63,961 bases of DNA from positions 1 through 63,961 of the forward strand of contig NZ_SMKW01000054.1 of assembly GCF_004348985.1 (NCBI RefSeq), in the 5' to 3' direction. Under the pieces are notes generated by a model. It did not search any database and was not told the DNA's origin. It worked only from the letters and a program-made list of their open reading frames with translations. The DNA is from Saccharopolyspora elongata (GTDB lineage: Bacteria > Actinomycetota > Actinomycetes > Mycobacteriales > Pseudonocardiaceae). The translations under genes were made by a program, and so were the position numbers. Shown here one piece after another: positions 8,279 to 16,788 of the stretch; the first letter of the stretch is position 1; the number at the start of each line of letters is the position of its first letter.

Positions 8279-8422
8279 ATGCGCGGACAACTCTTCGGTG
8301 ACCTGCTGATCGTCCTGGTGGTACCCCTGGTGCTCATGGTCCTGGGCGCATTCGTGTTCGCCGTCGTGCTGGCGCAGGGCTGGGGCCTGCCGTTGATCTT
8401 CGAGGGCGGGGGCCACTACTGA
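8279..8422 (+). CDS. tiny membrane protein
   Basis: 47 residues. A hydrophobic helix (LLIVLVVPLVLMVLGAFVF) begins at about residue 9, followed by a short tail ending GGGHY. It starts nine bases after the previous stop, so it is probably co-translated with it. No recognised family. Confidence 0.4.
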   Translation: MRGQLFGDLLIVLVVPLVLMVLGAFVFAVVLAQGWGLPLIFEGGGHY

Positions 8423-8467
8423 CCGCCGGTTGAGCCCGCGCGGCGTGATCCGGGATCATTCGGTGTT

Positions 8468-8566
8468 GTGATCTCCATCGATCTGCGGCTCGTCGTTCTG
8501 CTGCTCGGCCTCCTGGCGGCCATCGGCCTCATGGTGCTCTTGGTGGTGCTGTTCCGGCGACGTTGA
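8468..8566 (+). CDS. putative 32-residue membrane peptide
   Basis: GTG start, MISIDLRLVVLLLGLLAAIG, one transmembrane helix and a basic FRRR end. The ribosome site is weak. It is supported mainly by its similarity in layout to the mini-protein at 8629-8742: both end VVL-(F/S)-RRR, suggesting paralogy. Confidence 0.3.
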   Translation: MISIDLRLVVLLLGLLAAIGLMVLLVVLFRRR

Positions 8567-8628
8567 CCGTTTTGATCATCGCCTGATCCCGCCACGCCGA
8601 CCCGCGTGGCATGGCACCATGCGGTGCG

Positions 8629-8742
8629 ATGACCACAGGTCTGTCGATCGGGTTCGAATGGACGAGTCTCGCCCTGGTGGGTGGTCTGGCCGGGGTTGCG
8701 TGCGTCGTCGTGCTCCTGGTGGTGCTGTCCAGGCGGCGTTGA
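8629..8742 (+). CDS. putative 37-residue membrane peptide
   Basis: ATG start, one hydrophobic helix (LALVGGLAGVACVVVLLVVL) and a basic SRRR end. Resembles the peptide at 8468-8566 in its last 14 residues. No family is recognised. Confidence 0.35.
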   Translation: MTTGLSIGFEWTSLALVGGLAGVACVVVLLVVLSRRR

Positions 8743-8810
8743 ACTTCCCGCTGCCCGCCCGCCGACGCGGTGCGCTCCGATAGGTTCGAGCCGGACGATT
8801 GGAGGCCGTA

Positions 8811-9038
8811 GTGATCTTCGAGATCCTGATCGTGATCGTGCTGAGCGTGATCTTCGGTGCCGGTGGCGGCGCGGTCGTCGCGCTGATCATGAAGAGCAAG
8901 GGTCCGGCGCAGCAGCCGATGCCGCAGTTCCCGCCGCAGCAGCCCCAGCCCCCGCAGCAACCCCAGCCGCCGATGCAGCAGCAGTTCCCGCCGCAACAGG
9001 GCTTCGGGCAGCCGCCGCAGGGCCCCTACCAGCAGTGA
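8811..9038 (+). CDS. single-helix membrane protein with Gln/Pro-rich tail, paralogue 1
   Basis: 75 residues. GGAGG lies five bases before the GTG. The N-terminal helix (IFEILIVIVLSVIFGAGGGA) is followed by a cytoplasmic-looking KSK and a low-complexity Gln/Pro tail ending FPPQQGFGQPPQGPYQQ. The next gene has the same architecture and an almost identical last 17 residues, so these are tandem duplicates. They precede the YxxxD protein and the WXG/glycine-zipper protein, so they are likely part of the same export-related cluster. Confidence 0.6.
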   Translation: MIFEILIVIVLSVIFGAGGGAVVALIMKSKGPAQQPMPQFPPQQPQPPQQPQPPMQQQFPPQQGFGQPPQGPYQQ

Positions 9039-9066
9039 ATCCGCGACGGCGCGAAGAGGAGGAACG

Positions 9067-9285
9067 TTGCATCTGGTGATCTCACTGGTGGGCAGCCTGA
9101 TCTTCGGCGGCGGCGCTGGTGCGCTGACGGCGATGCTGATCCTGAAGAGCGGCAGCAGCGCGCAGCGGCCCGCGCCGTTCCCGCAGCAGGGCTTCGCCCC
9201 GCAGCCGATGCAGCCGCCGCAGCAGCAGTTCCCGCCGCAACAGGGTTTCGGTCAGCCGCCGCAGGGGCCGTATCCGCCGCAGTGA
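9067..9285 (+). CDS. single-helix membrane protein with Gln/Pro-rich tail, paralogue 2
   Basis: 72 residues from a TTG with AGGAGGAAC just upstream. Helix LVISLVGSLIFGGGAGALTA, then KSGSSAQRP and a Gln/Pro tail with QQQFPPQQGFGQPPQGPYPP. Tandem paralogue of 8811-9038, 28 bases downstream of it. The shared Gly-rich end of the helix (FGAGGG/FGGGAG) suggests tight helix packing. Confidence 0.58.
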   Translation: MHLVISLVGSLIFGGGAGALTAMLILKSGSSAQRPAPFPQQGFAPQPMQPPQQQFPPQQGFGQPPQGPYPPQ

Positions 9286-9430
9286 TCGACTTCTCGCTTC
9301 GCGGATGCAAGCACCTCGCCGGATCTGCCGTTTCGCCCAGGGGAACCTGTCAAGATGAGGAACCGGTGAGGCACACGTGCCGTCGCACCCCTGGTGCGAC
9401 GTGCGCGACAGGTCCGGTGAAGGGGGCACG

Positions 9431-9736
9431 ATGAGTGGGGCGCAGACCTCGGGGACCGACATCTCGAAGGCGGCCAATGCGTTCTCCGACGGTGCCGGGT
9501 CACTCAAGGAGCAGGCCAAGAAGGCCACCGATACGAAGCTGACCGCGGAGAAGTTCGGCAAGAAGTTCCACGAGGCCGGCAAGGCCTACAAGGACGCGTT
9601 GGACAAACTGGGGAAGAACATCGAGTCGTTCGGCGAGCACGGCTCGAAGCTGTCCGAAGACTTCTCGTCGACCGCGAAGGAATACCAGGCCAGCGACGAA
9701 TCCGGTGCCAACGAGGTCGGGAAGGTGCAGGCCTGA
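9431..9736 (+). CDS. small helical type VII secretion substrate-like protein (EspC/WXG100-like)
   Basis: 101 residues, all-helical, Lys/Glu-rich, without a WXG turn. Near the C-terminus it carries Y85-QAS-D89, fitting the YxxxD/E general export signal of type VII substrates. GGGGG precedes the ATG. Its stop overlaps the start of the 905-residue partner (TGATG), implying co-translation and probably complex formation. Similar small/large pairs occur in other actinomycetes. The secretion assignment is inference from motif and partner. Confidence 0.65.
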   Translation: MSGAQTSGTDISKAANAFSDGAGSLKEQAKKATDTKLTAEKFGKKFHEAGKAYKDALDKLGKNIESFGEHGSKLSEDFSSTAKEYQASDESGANEVGKVQA

Positions 9737-12453
9737 TGGCGGACGAGAAGAAGGAAGAGGAAAGCAGCTTCGGCGAGGAGTTCGGTTCCGTCGTCGGCGG
9801 CATCCAGGGCGGCGTCACCGGCCTGGTGGCGGGCCCGGCGGGCGCCGTGGCCGGCGCGAAGATCGGCTCGGAGGTCGGGGAAGCGGTCGGCGGGGCCGTG
9901 CAGGACGCGGGCGAATGGGTCGGTGAGACCGTCGCCGACGCAGGCAGCTGGCTGGTCGACAACGCGGGCGGCATCGCCGACACCGCGATGAGCATCGTCA
10001 ACCCGGTCGGTGGCGCGCTTTTCGAGAAGATCACCGACGGCGGTTTCTCCGCGCTGCAGGAGAAGGCCAAGGCCGCGGAGGAGCGCAAGGGCAAGTTCGA
10101 CGACGCCAAGAAGAAGCTCGAAGGCGGCGGTTCCGTCGGCACCTCCGACGAACTGCTCGACGACGGCAAGATGGGGCTGGACTTCTTCGAGAAGTTCCTG
10201 CCGCTGTACAAGGACTGGGCCGGCAAGGGTGCGGACTTCCAGGCCGATGTGGTCGAGCAGTACGACCAGCTCCGCGAGATCGACTTCGGCGCGTTCCGGG
10301 AGGACGCCGAGCGGCTGGGCGGCGTGCAGCAGGCGCTGCTGGACCAGAACGACTCGATGGGCCAGTCGTTCCAGGGCACCAGGCAGACCTGGCAGGGGAA
10401 GGCCGCTGAATCGGCCGAGGCCAAGGTCGGCAAGTACAGCCAGGCGGGCACGACGGTCACCAACGAGACCGAGAACATGGCCGGCGCCATCACCCCGGCC
10501 GTCGACGGCATCCAGCAGACCGTGCGCGAGTACGCGAAGTTCGTGCTGGAGCTGGGCAAAGAGATCAAGTGCGCGGGCAAGGACCCCGACGACACCAAGG
10601 ACGAGATCCGCAAGGCGCGCGGCGACATCAATCTCGAGGACCTCAAGGACATCGGGATCGACGACATCTTCTCCGGCGCCTGGTCGATGATCAAGGACCA
10701 GGCGATCGGCCTGATCCTGGGTGGCCCGATCGGCGGGATGATCGGCCAGTTCTTCGGGGCCAAGGACGCCTGCGACCAGATCCGCCAGGGCCTGATCGAC
10801 GACGCCAAGAAGTGGCTCGACGAGTCGTTCAAGCCCGAGATGGAGCAGAAGTACCAGTCCTTCAAGGACCAGAGCAAGTCCACTCAGGACGCCGTCCAGG
10901 CCTCGTACGACAAGATGCTGGAGGCCGCCAAGGTCAGCGACGACCCCTTCAAGGGTCTCGACGGCGATGGCGACGGCGGCGGCAACGACAAGGGCGGTAA
11001 CGGCACCGGCGGCGGTGGCAACGGAACCGGCGGCGGTGGCTCGGGCACCGGCGGTGGCGGCGGCGGTGCCGGCACCGGTGGTGGCGGCGGTGGGGCGCCG
11101 GAGATGCCGGAACAGCCGGAGATGCCGAAGCCGCCGGAGATGCCGGGAATGGGCGGCGGCGCCGGCGAGCAGGGCGAGCAGGAGAAGGTGACCCTCGGCG
11201 AGGGCGACGACGCGGTCACCGTGCAGAAGCCCGGCCCCGACGGCAAGACGCAGGTCGAGCTGATCGGCCCGGACGGCAAGCCGAAGACCTACGAGGTCGA
11301 CTTCGGCCCGGCGGGCGGCGCTCCCGGCGGGGGCGCGGCCGACGGCGTGCAGACGATGCCCGCGCCGGGTGGGGCGCCGGGGCAGCCGCCGATCGGTGGG
11401 CCGCCCGGTGGCGAAGGCCCGACCCAGGTGAAGGCGGGCGAGGACGGCAAGGCCGTGATCAAGGAGGGCGACCGCACCATCACCTTGGAGCGGACGCCTG
11501 ATGGCCAGGTCAAGGTCAACATCGACAACGGCGGCGGGCAGCCGCCGCTGAACCAGACGATCGACTTCGGCAGCGACCCGAAGTCGCCGATCGACGCCGA
11601 GCGCATCGGGACCATGCCCGCCGACGCGGGCGGGCTCCGCCCGCCGGAGACCGGCATGCCCGCGCCCGACGCAGGCACGGGAACCCCGGAGAACGTGCGG
11701 ACGATGCCCGCACCGGACATGGGCGGCGGACCGATGCCCGCACCGGACATGGGTGCACCGATGCCCGCGCCGGATCTCGGGGCTCCGATGCCCGCTCCCG
11801 ACGCCGGATTCGGCACCATGCCCGCCTACGACACCGGTGTGGGCACCATGCCCGCAGCGGATCCGGGCTTCGGCGCGCCCGCCTTCGGCGGCGGTGTGGG
11901 TACCATGCCCGCGTTCGACACCGGTGCCGGTGTTCCGGCGGCCACCGAGGCCGCGTCGGCGGGCGCCCCGGCGTCCACCGCGCCGCAGTCGGCCGGCATG
12001 AGCTCGTTCAGTAGCCTGGGCGAAGGGGTGCAGAACTCGTTCGGCAGCGCCTCCGGCCAGCTCTTCGGCGGCCAGGACCAGCCAGGCATGCCCGGCGGCT
12101 CCGACCAGCACGGATCGACCGGCCTCGCCTCGCTGTCGTCGTCCGCGGGCGACTCCGCCGGCGGCAGCCCGCAGGGTGCCACCGGCCTGTCGTCGCTGAG
12201 CGACCCGGGCGGTGCCGGGCAGGGCCAGTCCGGACCGCAGAGCGGCCAGGGGGGCAACCAGAGCGCCGCCATGGGCGGCGGGATGATGGGCGGCATGGGC
12301 GCGATGGGCGGCGGCCACGGCGCTCAGCAGGGCGGCGATCAGGAGCGGACCAACGACAGCCCGTGGCGCACCCAGGGCCAGCTCTTCGACGACGGGGTCG
12401 ATGCCTCCGGAATGCGGTTCCGGTCGGTCCTCGGCGAAGACCGGGATAGGTGA
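9736..12453 (+). CDS. large WXG-type, glycine-zipper, low-complexity protein
   Basis: 905 residues. Residues 16-55 form a GxxxG-rich hydrophobic stretch. Helices follow with a W219-Q220-G221 turn in a WXG100-like hairpin, then a second glycine-zipper segment at 318-337 (IGLILGGPIGGMIGQFFG). From residue about 410 the protein is disordered: poly-Gly, then acidic/Pro, then about a dozen MPAPD/GTMPA-type repeats (635-735), then Ser/Gly/Gln. A charged C-terminus (SPWRTQGQLFDDGVDASG) looks conserved. It resembles a type VII effector or scaffold with pore-like glycine zippers. No catalytic domain is visible. It overlaps its neighbours at both ends. Confidence 0.65.
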   Translation: MADEKKEEESSFGEEFGSVVGGIQGGVTGLVAGPAGAVAGAKIGSEVGEAVGGAVQDAGEWVGETVADAGSWLVDNAGGIADTAMSIVNPVGGALFEKITDGGFSALQEKAKAAEERKGKFDDAKKKLEGGGSVGTSDELLDDGKMGLDFFEKFLPLYKDWAGKGADFQADVVEQYDQLREIDFGAFREDAERLGGVQQALLDQNDSMGQSFQGTRQTWQGKAAESAEAKVGKYSQAGTTVTNETENMAGAITPAVDGIQQTVREYAKFVLELGKEIKCAGKDPDDTKDEIRKARGDINLEDLKDIGIDDIFSGAWSMIKDQAIGLILGGPIGGMIGQFFGAKDACDQIRQGLIDDAKKWLDESFKPEMEQKYQSFKDQSKSTQDAVQASYDKMLEAAKVSDDPFKGLDGDGDGGGNDKGGNGTGGGGNGTGGGGSGTGGGGGGAGTGGGGGGAPEMPEQPEMPKPPEMPGMGGGAGEQGEQEKVTLGEGDDAVTVQKPGPDGKTQVELIGPDGKPKTYEVDFGPAGGAPGGGAADGVQTMPAPGGAPGQPPIGGPPGGEGPTQVKAGEDGKAVIKEGDRTITLERTPDGQVKVNIDNGGGQPPLNQTIDFGSDPKSPIDAERIGTMPADAGGLRPPETGMPAPDAGTGTPENVRTMPAPDMGGGPMPAPDMGAPMPAPDLGAPMPAPDAGFGTMPAYDTGVGTMPAADPGFGAPAFGGGVGTMPAFDTGAGVPAATEAASAGAPASTAPQSAGMSSFSSLGEGVQNSFGSASGQLFGGQDQPGMPGGSDQHGSTGLASLSSSAGDSAGGSPQGATGLSSLSDPGGAGQGQSGPQSGQGGNQSAAMGGGMMGGMGAMGGGHGAQQGGDQERTNDSPWRTQGQLFDDGVDASGMRFRSVLGEDRDR

Positions 12454-12881
12454 GCGTGATGGTTCTGATCAACCAGCAGGTCGCGGACGAGATCGCGACC
12501 CTGGTCGCGCGGCACCGCTACGGCGTCGAGGACAGCATGGATGCGGTCCGCGCCGCGGAAGCCGCGTCGGCGCAGAAGAACGAGGAGATCAAGGCGGCCG
12601 CGGACGAGCGCAAGCAGGAGCTCGTCGAGAAGGCCGCCAACGCCCAGCCGCCGGAGGAGGACAAGCCGCGGAACGACTGGGCGGGCAAGCGGAACGAGCA
12701 GAGCAACGAGATCAGCCTCGGGGGCGACGACGAGTTCGAGGAGGAGCAGCAGTCGGCCGCCCGGCACACGCCGCCTCCCGCACCGCCACCGCCGCCTCCG
12801 GTGGCGCCGAAGCCGGCACCGCGCCGGCGGGCGGCGTTCGACGATGACGACGACTACGAGAACCAGAGCTGGTTGAGGTAG
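12450..12881 (+). CDS. coiled-coil, proline-rich partner of the WXG/glycine-zipper protein
   Basis: 143 residues. The GTG overlaps the stop of the large gene (GTGA). Residues 8-70 are a charged coiled coil with Y24-GVE-D28. Then an acidic block, a run of prolines (about 107-125) and an acidic-aromatic end (DDDDDYENQSWLR) follow. No signal peptide or membrane helix. It could be a cytosolic chaperone or stalk for the upstream pair. No family is recognised. Confidence 0.6.
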   Translation: MSVMVLINQQVADEIATLVARHRYGVEDSMDAVRAAEAASAQKNEEIKAAADERKQELVEKAANAQPPEEDKPRNDWAGKRNEQSNEISLGGDDEFEEEQQSAARHTPPPAPPPPPPVAPKPAPRRRAAFDDDDDYENQSWLR

Positions 12882-12884
12882 CGC

Positions 12885-12925
12885 CGAAGCGAAGCCCGGG
12901 CCGGTGCGGCCCGGGCTTCGCTTCG
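12885..12925 (+). terminator. terminator of the 8.1-12.9 kb cluster
   Basis: Perfect 19-bp stem (CGAAGCGAAGCCCGGGCCG and its complement) with a GTG loop, four bases after the stop codon. It marks the end of the transcription unit. Confidence 0.9.
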
Positions 12926-13101
12926 TCTCGAGCCGGGCTGGGTCGAGATCGGACTTCGCCCAGCCGAGCAGCGAGGTTTTCCGTGGAAGCCCTTGCGCAT
13001 CAACGATTTCCGCCTGCCCTGTTGAGGCCATGGCGAATTCGTCCAAACTAGACGGTGGCGTGTTCGGGCGATCGCTTCGGGTGGTCGCCTATTCTTTCGG
13101 C

Positions 13102-13911
13102 GTGAATCCGCAACAGCCCGACCAGTCGGGGCAGCCGCAGTACCAGTCCCAGCAGCCGCCGGCTCCGCAGGGGCAGCCTGCTCCGCAGGCCGGGCAGCCC
13201 GTTCCGCCGCCGGGACAGCCCGTTCCCCAGGCGGGGCAACCGTTTCCGCCGCCGGGACAGCCCTTACCGCCGCCCGGTTACCCGGTTCCGCCGCCGCCGA
13301 AGAAGAAGAGCCGCGTCGGCTGCATCCTGGCCGTCATCCTGGTCTCCATCCCGATGCTCCTGATCGGGCTCGTCGCCGGCGGCTACTTCTACTTCAAGCA
13401 CCAGCACGTTACCGAGCCGGCCGGGCAGGCACCGAGCGGCGAGCCGATGGTCCCCGAATGCGACCTGCTGAGCGAGAAGACGCTGCGCGACCTGCACACC
13501 ACGAACTTCGTCAGCGGCGCCGTCGGCGAAACCAGCTTCACCTGCATGTGGCGGCCGACGAAGGGCAAGGACGGCACCAACGAGCGCTACCTGGACATCA
13601 ACGTCTCCGACTACGCCGACTACTCCGATCCGACCGAGGAAGCCGAGTCGAACTACGACTACGAGCGGCAGAACGTGTCCCCGGGGGCGACGCGGGTCAC
13701 CGAGGTTTCCGGCCCGTGGGACGCCGGTTACCTGGTCGGGGACGGGGAGTTGGCCGCGGCGGAGCTGGTCTTCCGCAAGGGCACCAAGATCGTGAGCCTC
13801 AGCTACGACGGGACCGACAAGTCCTACGGCCTGGAGGACGGCCGGATGCCGATCGAGGAGGCGGAAGCAGCCGTGAAGAAGGTCGCCGAAGAGGTCGCGC
13901 CGAACCTGTGA
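13102..13911 (+). CDS. membrane-anchored protein with Pro/Gln-rich N-terminus and DUF3558-like outer domain
   Basis: 269 residues from a GTG. Residues 1-65 are Pro/Gln/Gly repeats (GQPVPPPGQ type), one transmembrane helix lies at about 74-100, and the remainder is an exported domain with two cysteines in the pattern PECDLL ... TSFTCMW, reminiscent of DUF3558 proteins. No ribosome site is visible. A TATTCT element at 13090-13095 ends six bases before the GTG, suggesting a leaderless transcript. The family link is tentative. Confidence 0.6.
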   Translation: MNPQQPDQSGQPQYQSQQPPAPQGQPAPQAGQPVPPPGQPVPQAGQPFPPPGQPLPPPGYPVPPPPKKKSRVGCILAVILVSIPMLLIGLVAGGYFYFKHQHVTEPAGQAPSGEPMVPECDLLSEKTLRDLHTTNFVSGAVGETSFTCMWRPTKGKDGTNERYLDINVSDYADYSDPTEEAESNYDYERQNVSPGATRVTEVSGPWDAGYLVGDGELAAAELVFRKGTKIVSLSYDGTDKSYGLEDGRMPIEEAEAAVKKVAEEVAPNL

Positions 13912-13912
13912 G

Positions 13913-14749
13913 TCACGCCGCGGCGAGGTCGCCGCGGCTGTGCTCGTGATCGATGCGGCTGCCGCCGATGTCGGCGGTCAGCAGCGCCTCGCCGCGCCGG
14001 TCGCCGGCCAGCGTGCGGAGGAAGAACGCGGTGAGCAGGGCCTTCGTGACGCGCTGCGTCGCGTACTCGGGCTTGCCGTGCAGCAGCAGCTGGGTCCAGT
14101 GCCGTCCCTCGGTGAAGCCGAGGTGGCTGGCCTTCTTCACCGTCCGCAGCTGCACCGGGCCGCCCCAGGCCCGGGCGATCGGCTCGGCGTTGGCCACCGG
14201 CGGCGCCAGCAGGTCCTGGCCCGCGGCGATGTGCAGGCCGGGCACCTCGACACGGCTCGCGGTCTCGAACGCCGACGGCATGGTCTCGGCGGCGGCCAGC
14301 GTCGCGACCGAGCGGATCCGCGGGTCGTCGGCCGCCGCGAGCACCGCGCAGCCGCCGCCCATGGCATGCCCGGCGACCCCGAGCCGCTTCTCGTCGACGC
14401 TGATCTCGCCCTCGCCGAGCCGGACGCCGACGCAGATGTCCAGCGCGGTCCGCAGGTCCCCGGCGAACAGCCGGTGCGATGCGAACGCGCCGCGCTGCGA
14501 GCCGGGCGCGGCGACCACGATGCCCCACGACGCGAGGTGCCGGAGCAGGCCGAGGTACCGGCGGGGCGGCTGGAGCCAGCCGTGCCCGAACGCGACCGCC
14601 GGCAGGCCGAGTCCGGTACGCGGCGTGCAGACGATGCCGGGCAGCCCGACGAGGGCTAGATCACCGTGCAGGACGTCGTGCGGTCCGCGGCGTGACAGCT
14701 CTTCGAACGCGTTCTTCGCGGAAGGGGCCTTCTTGGCAGTGCGCGCCAT
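13913..14749 (-). CDS. alpha/beta-hydrolase-fold protein lacking the nucleophile
   Basis: 278 residues. The fold is recognisable: oxyanion region AVAFGHGW at residue 51, nucleophile elbow at 127-131, and a C-terminal KKASHLGFTEG carrying the likely catalytic His. The elbow reads G-H-A-M-G-G-G, with Ala129 where Ser is found in the PET-hydrolase/dienelactone-hydrolase-like family. The codon is GCC, one change from TCC. It may be a non-catalytic binding protein. The gene converges with 13102-13911 (one base apart) and is divergent from glmS. Confidence 0.72.
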   Translation of the reverse strand: MARTAKKAPSAKNAFEELSRRGPHDVLHGDLALVGLPGIVCTPRTGLGLPAVAFGHGWLQPPRRYLGLLRHLASWGIVVAAPGSQRGAFASHRLFAGDLRTALDICVGVRLGEGEISVDEKRLGVAGHAMGGGCAVLAAADDPRIRSVATLAAAETMPSAFETASRVEVPGLHIAAGQDLLAPPVANAEPIARAWGGPVQLRTVKKASHLGFTEGRHWTQLLLHGKPEYATQRVTKALLTAFFLRTLAGDRRGEALLTADIGGSRIDHEHSRGDLAAA

Positions 14750-14852
14750 GGTCAGCAACCGTAGCGGACCTGCTCATGCGCGCGCGGTAGCCGCCACGGG
14801 AGGGGTTCGCCGTTCCGGCTGACGCGAACAGGTTCAGACCATGTGGAGTAGC

Positions 14853-14866
14853 TACGCTGGGCCGAG
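14853..14866 (+). promoter_or_regulatory. likely leaderless glmS promoter -10
   Basis: TACGCT at 14853-14858 ends seven bases before the glmS GTG, and no Shine-Dalgarno sequence is present. This fits leaderless initiation. No GlmS ribozyme-like fold is recognisable in the 116-bp divergent interval. Confidence 0.4.
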
Positions 14867-16728
14867 TGTGCGGCATCGTTGGTTACGTAGGACATCGCCA
14901 GGCGCTCGAGGTCGTCCTCGGCGGACTCCGGCGACTCGAGTACCGGGGTTACGACTCGGCCGGGGTTGCGCTGCTCGACGGCGAGGGCGGCCTCGCGGTG
15001 GAGCGCGCCGCGGGCGCGCTGTCGAACCTGGAGAAGCGCCTCGCCGAGGTCGACGGCAGCAAGTTCGCAGGTCACAGCGGCATGGGACACACCAGGTGGG
15101 CGACGCACGGCGCGCCGACCGACCGCAACGCCCACCCGCACCGCGACGCCAGCGGCCAAGTCGCGGTGGTGCACAACGGCATCATCGAGAACTTCGCCGC
15201 GCTGCGCGCCGAGCTGGAAGCGGCGGGCATCGAGATGGCCAGCGACACGGACACCGAGACCACGGCGCACCTGGTCGCCGCCGCCTACGACGACGGCCCG
15301 ACCGCCGGTGACCTGACCGCCAGCGTGTGCGCGGTCGCCCGGCGCCTGGAGGGTGCCTTCACCCTGGTCGTCACGCACGCCGCCGAGCCCGGCAAGATCG
15401 TGGCCGCCCGCCGGTCGTCGCCGCTGGTCGTCGGGGTCGGCGAGGGCGAGCACTTCCTCGCCTCCGACGTTGCCGCGTTCATCGAGCACACCCGCGACGC
15501 CGTGGAGCTCGGCCAGGACCAGGTGGTCACCATCACCCGCGACGGCTACCGGGTGACCGACTTCTCCGCCGCGGACGTCGAGGCCAAGCCGTTCACCGTG
15601 GACTGGGACCTGTCGGCCGCCGAGAAGGGCGGCCACGACTACTTCATGCTCAAGGAGATCGAGGAGCAGCCCGAGGCGCTGGAGAACACGCTGCGCGGGC
15701 ACTTCTCCGGTGGCGGCATCGTGCTCGACGAGCTGCGCCTCACCGAGCAGGACCTGCGGGACATCGACAAGGTCTTCGTGGTCGCCTGCGGCACCGCCTA
15801 CCACTCCGGACTGCTCGCCAAGTACGCCATCGAGCACTGGTGCCGGGTGCCCGTCGAGGTCGAGCTGGCCAGCGAGTTCCGCTACCGCGACCCGGTGCTG
15901 GGGCGGGACACGCTGGTGGTGGCGATCTCCCAGTCCGGCGAGACCGCCGACACGCTGGAGGCGGTGCGGCACGCGCGCACCCAGCGGGCGCGGGTGCTGG
16001 CGATCTGCAACACCAACGGCGCGCAGATCCCGCGCGAGTCGGACGCGGTGCTCTACACCCACGCCGGGCCGGAGATCGGTGTCGCGGCGACCAAGACGTT
16101 CCTGGCGCAGGTGGCGGCGAACTACCTGGTCGGGCTGGCCCTGGCGCAGGCGCGCGGCACGAAGTACTCCGACGAGGTGGCGCGGGAGTTCGCGGAGCTG
16201 TCGGCGATGCCCGACGCGGTGCGCCGCACGCTGTCCACGGTGGAGCAGGTGCGGGAGCTGGGCCGGGAGCTCGCCGACGCGAAGGCGGTGCTGTTCCTGG
16301 GGCGGCACGTCGGCTACCCGGTGGCGCTGGAGGGCGCGCTCAAGCTCAAGGAGCTCGCGTACATGCACGCGGAGGGCTTCGCGGCGGGTGAGCTCAAGCA
16401 CGGGCCGATCGCGCTGATCGAGGAGGGCCTGCCGGTGGTCGTGGTGATGCCGTCGCCGAAGGGGCGGGCGCTGCTGCACTCCAAGCTGGTCTCCAACATC
16501 CGCGAGATCCAGGCGCGCGGCGCCCGGACCATCGTGATCGCCGAGGAGGGCGACGACGAGGTCCGGCCGTTCGCGGACGAGCTGGTCACCATCCCGGCGG
16601 TGCCGACGCTGCTGCAGCCGCTGGTGTCGACGGTGCCGCTGCAGGTGCTGGCGGCGGAGATCGCCCGGGCCCGCGGCTACGACGTCGACAAGCCCCGGAA
16701 CCTGGCCAAGTCCGTCACCGTCGAGTGA
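14866..16728 (+). CDS. glmS: glutamine-fructose-6-phosphate aminotransferase (isomerizing)
   Basis: 620 residues, usual length. Makes glucosamine-6-phosphate from fructose-6-phosphate and glutamine, the entry step to UDP-GlcNAc. It opens MCGIVGYVGH with the catalytic Cys2 of the class II glutaminase domain. Two SIS sugar-isomerase domains follow, with ISQSGETADTLEA and the HAEGFAAGELKHGPIALIEE element near the C-terminus, which ends in KSVTVE. It works with glmM in the same window. Palindromes follow its stop. Confidence 0.98.
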   Translation: MCGIVGYVGHRQALEVVLGGLRRLEYRGYDSAGVALLDGEGGLAVERAAGALSNLEKRLAEVDGSKFAGHSGMGHTRWATHGAPTDRNAHPHRDASGQVAVVHNGIIENFAALRAELEAAGIEMASDTDTETTAHLVAAAYDDGPTAGDLTASVCAVARRLEGAFTLVVTHAAEPGKIVAARRSSPLVVGVGEGEHFLASDVAAFIEHTRDAVELGQDQVVTITRDGYRVTDFSAADVEAKPFTVDWDLSAAEKGGHDYFMLKEIEEQPEALENTLRGHFSGGGIVLDELRLTEQDLRDIDKVFVVACGTAYHSGLLAKYAIEHWCRVPVEVELASEFRYRDPVLGRDTLVVAISQSGETADTLEAVRHARTQRARVLAICNTNGAQIPRESDAVLYTHAGPEIGVAATKTFLAQVAANYLVGLALAQARGTKYSDEVAREFAELSAMPDAVRRTLSTVEQVRELGRELADAKAVLFLGRHVGYPVALEGALKLKELAYMHAEGFAAGELKHGPIALIEEGLPVVVVMPSPKGRALLHSKLVSNIREIQARGARTIVIAEEGDDEVRPFADELVTIPAVPTLLQPLVSTVPLQVLAAEIARARGYDVDKPRNLAKSVTVE

Positions 16729-16788
16729 TTCTTTCGGCCGAAGGGTGCCTCCGCTCGACTCCGAGCGCGGGGTAGGTCGGCACGCGGC

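Noticed and set aside
9586..12318. 910-residue minus-strand open frame opposite the WXG/glycine-zipper gene
   Set aside because: The plus frame overlaps its neighbours with coupled starts and stops, carries a WXG turn and has third-position GC bias. The minus frame is a shadow.
14750..14865. GlmS ribozyme or riboswitch upstream of glmS
   Set aside because: The 116-bp interval is too short and has no recognisable ribozyme core. A leaderless start fits better, and the ribozyme is a Firmicutes feature.
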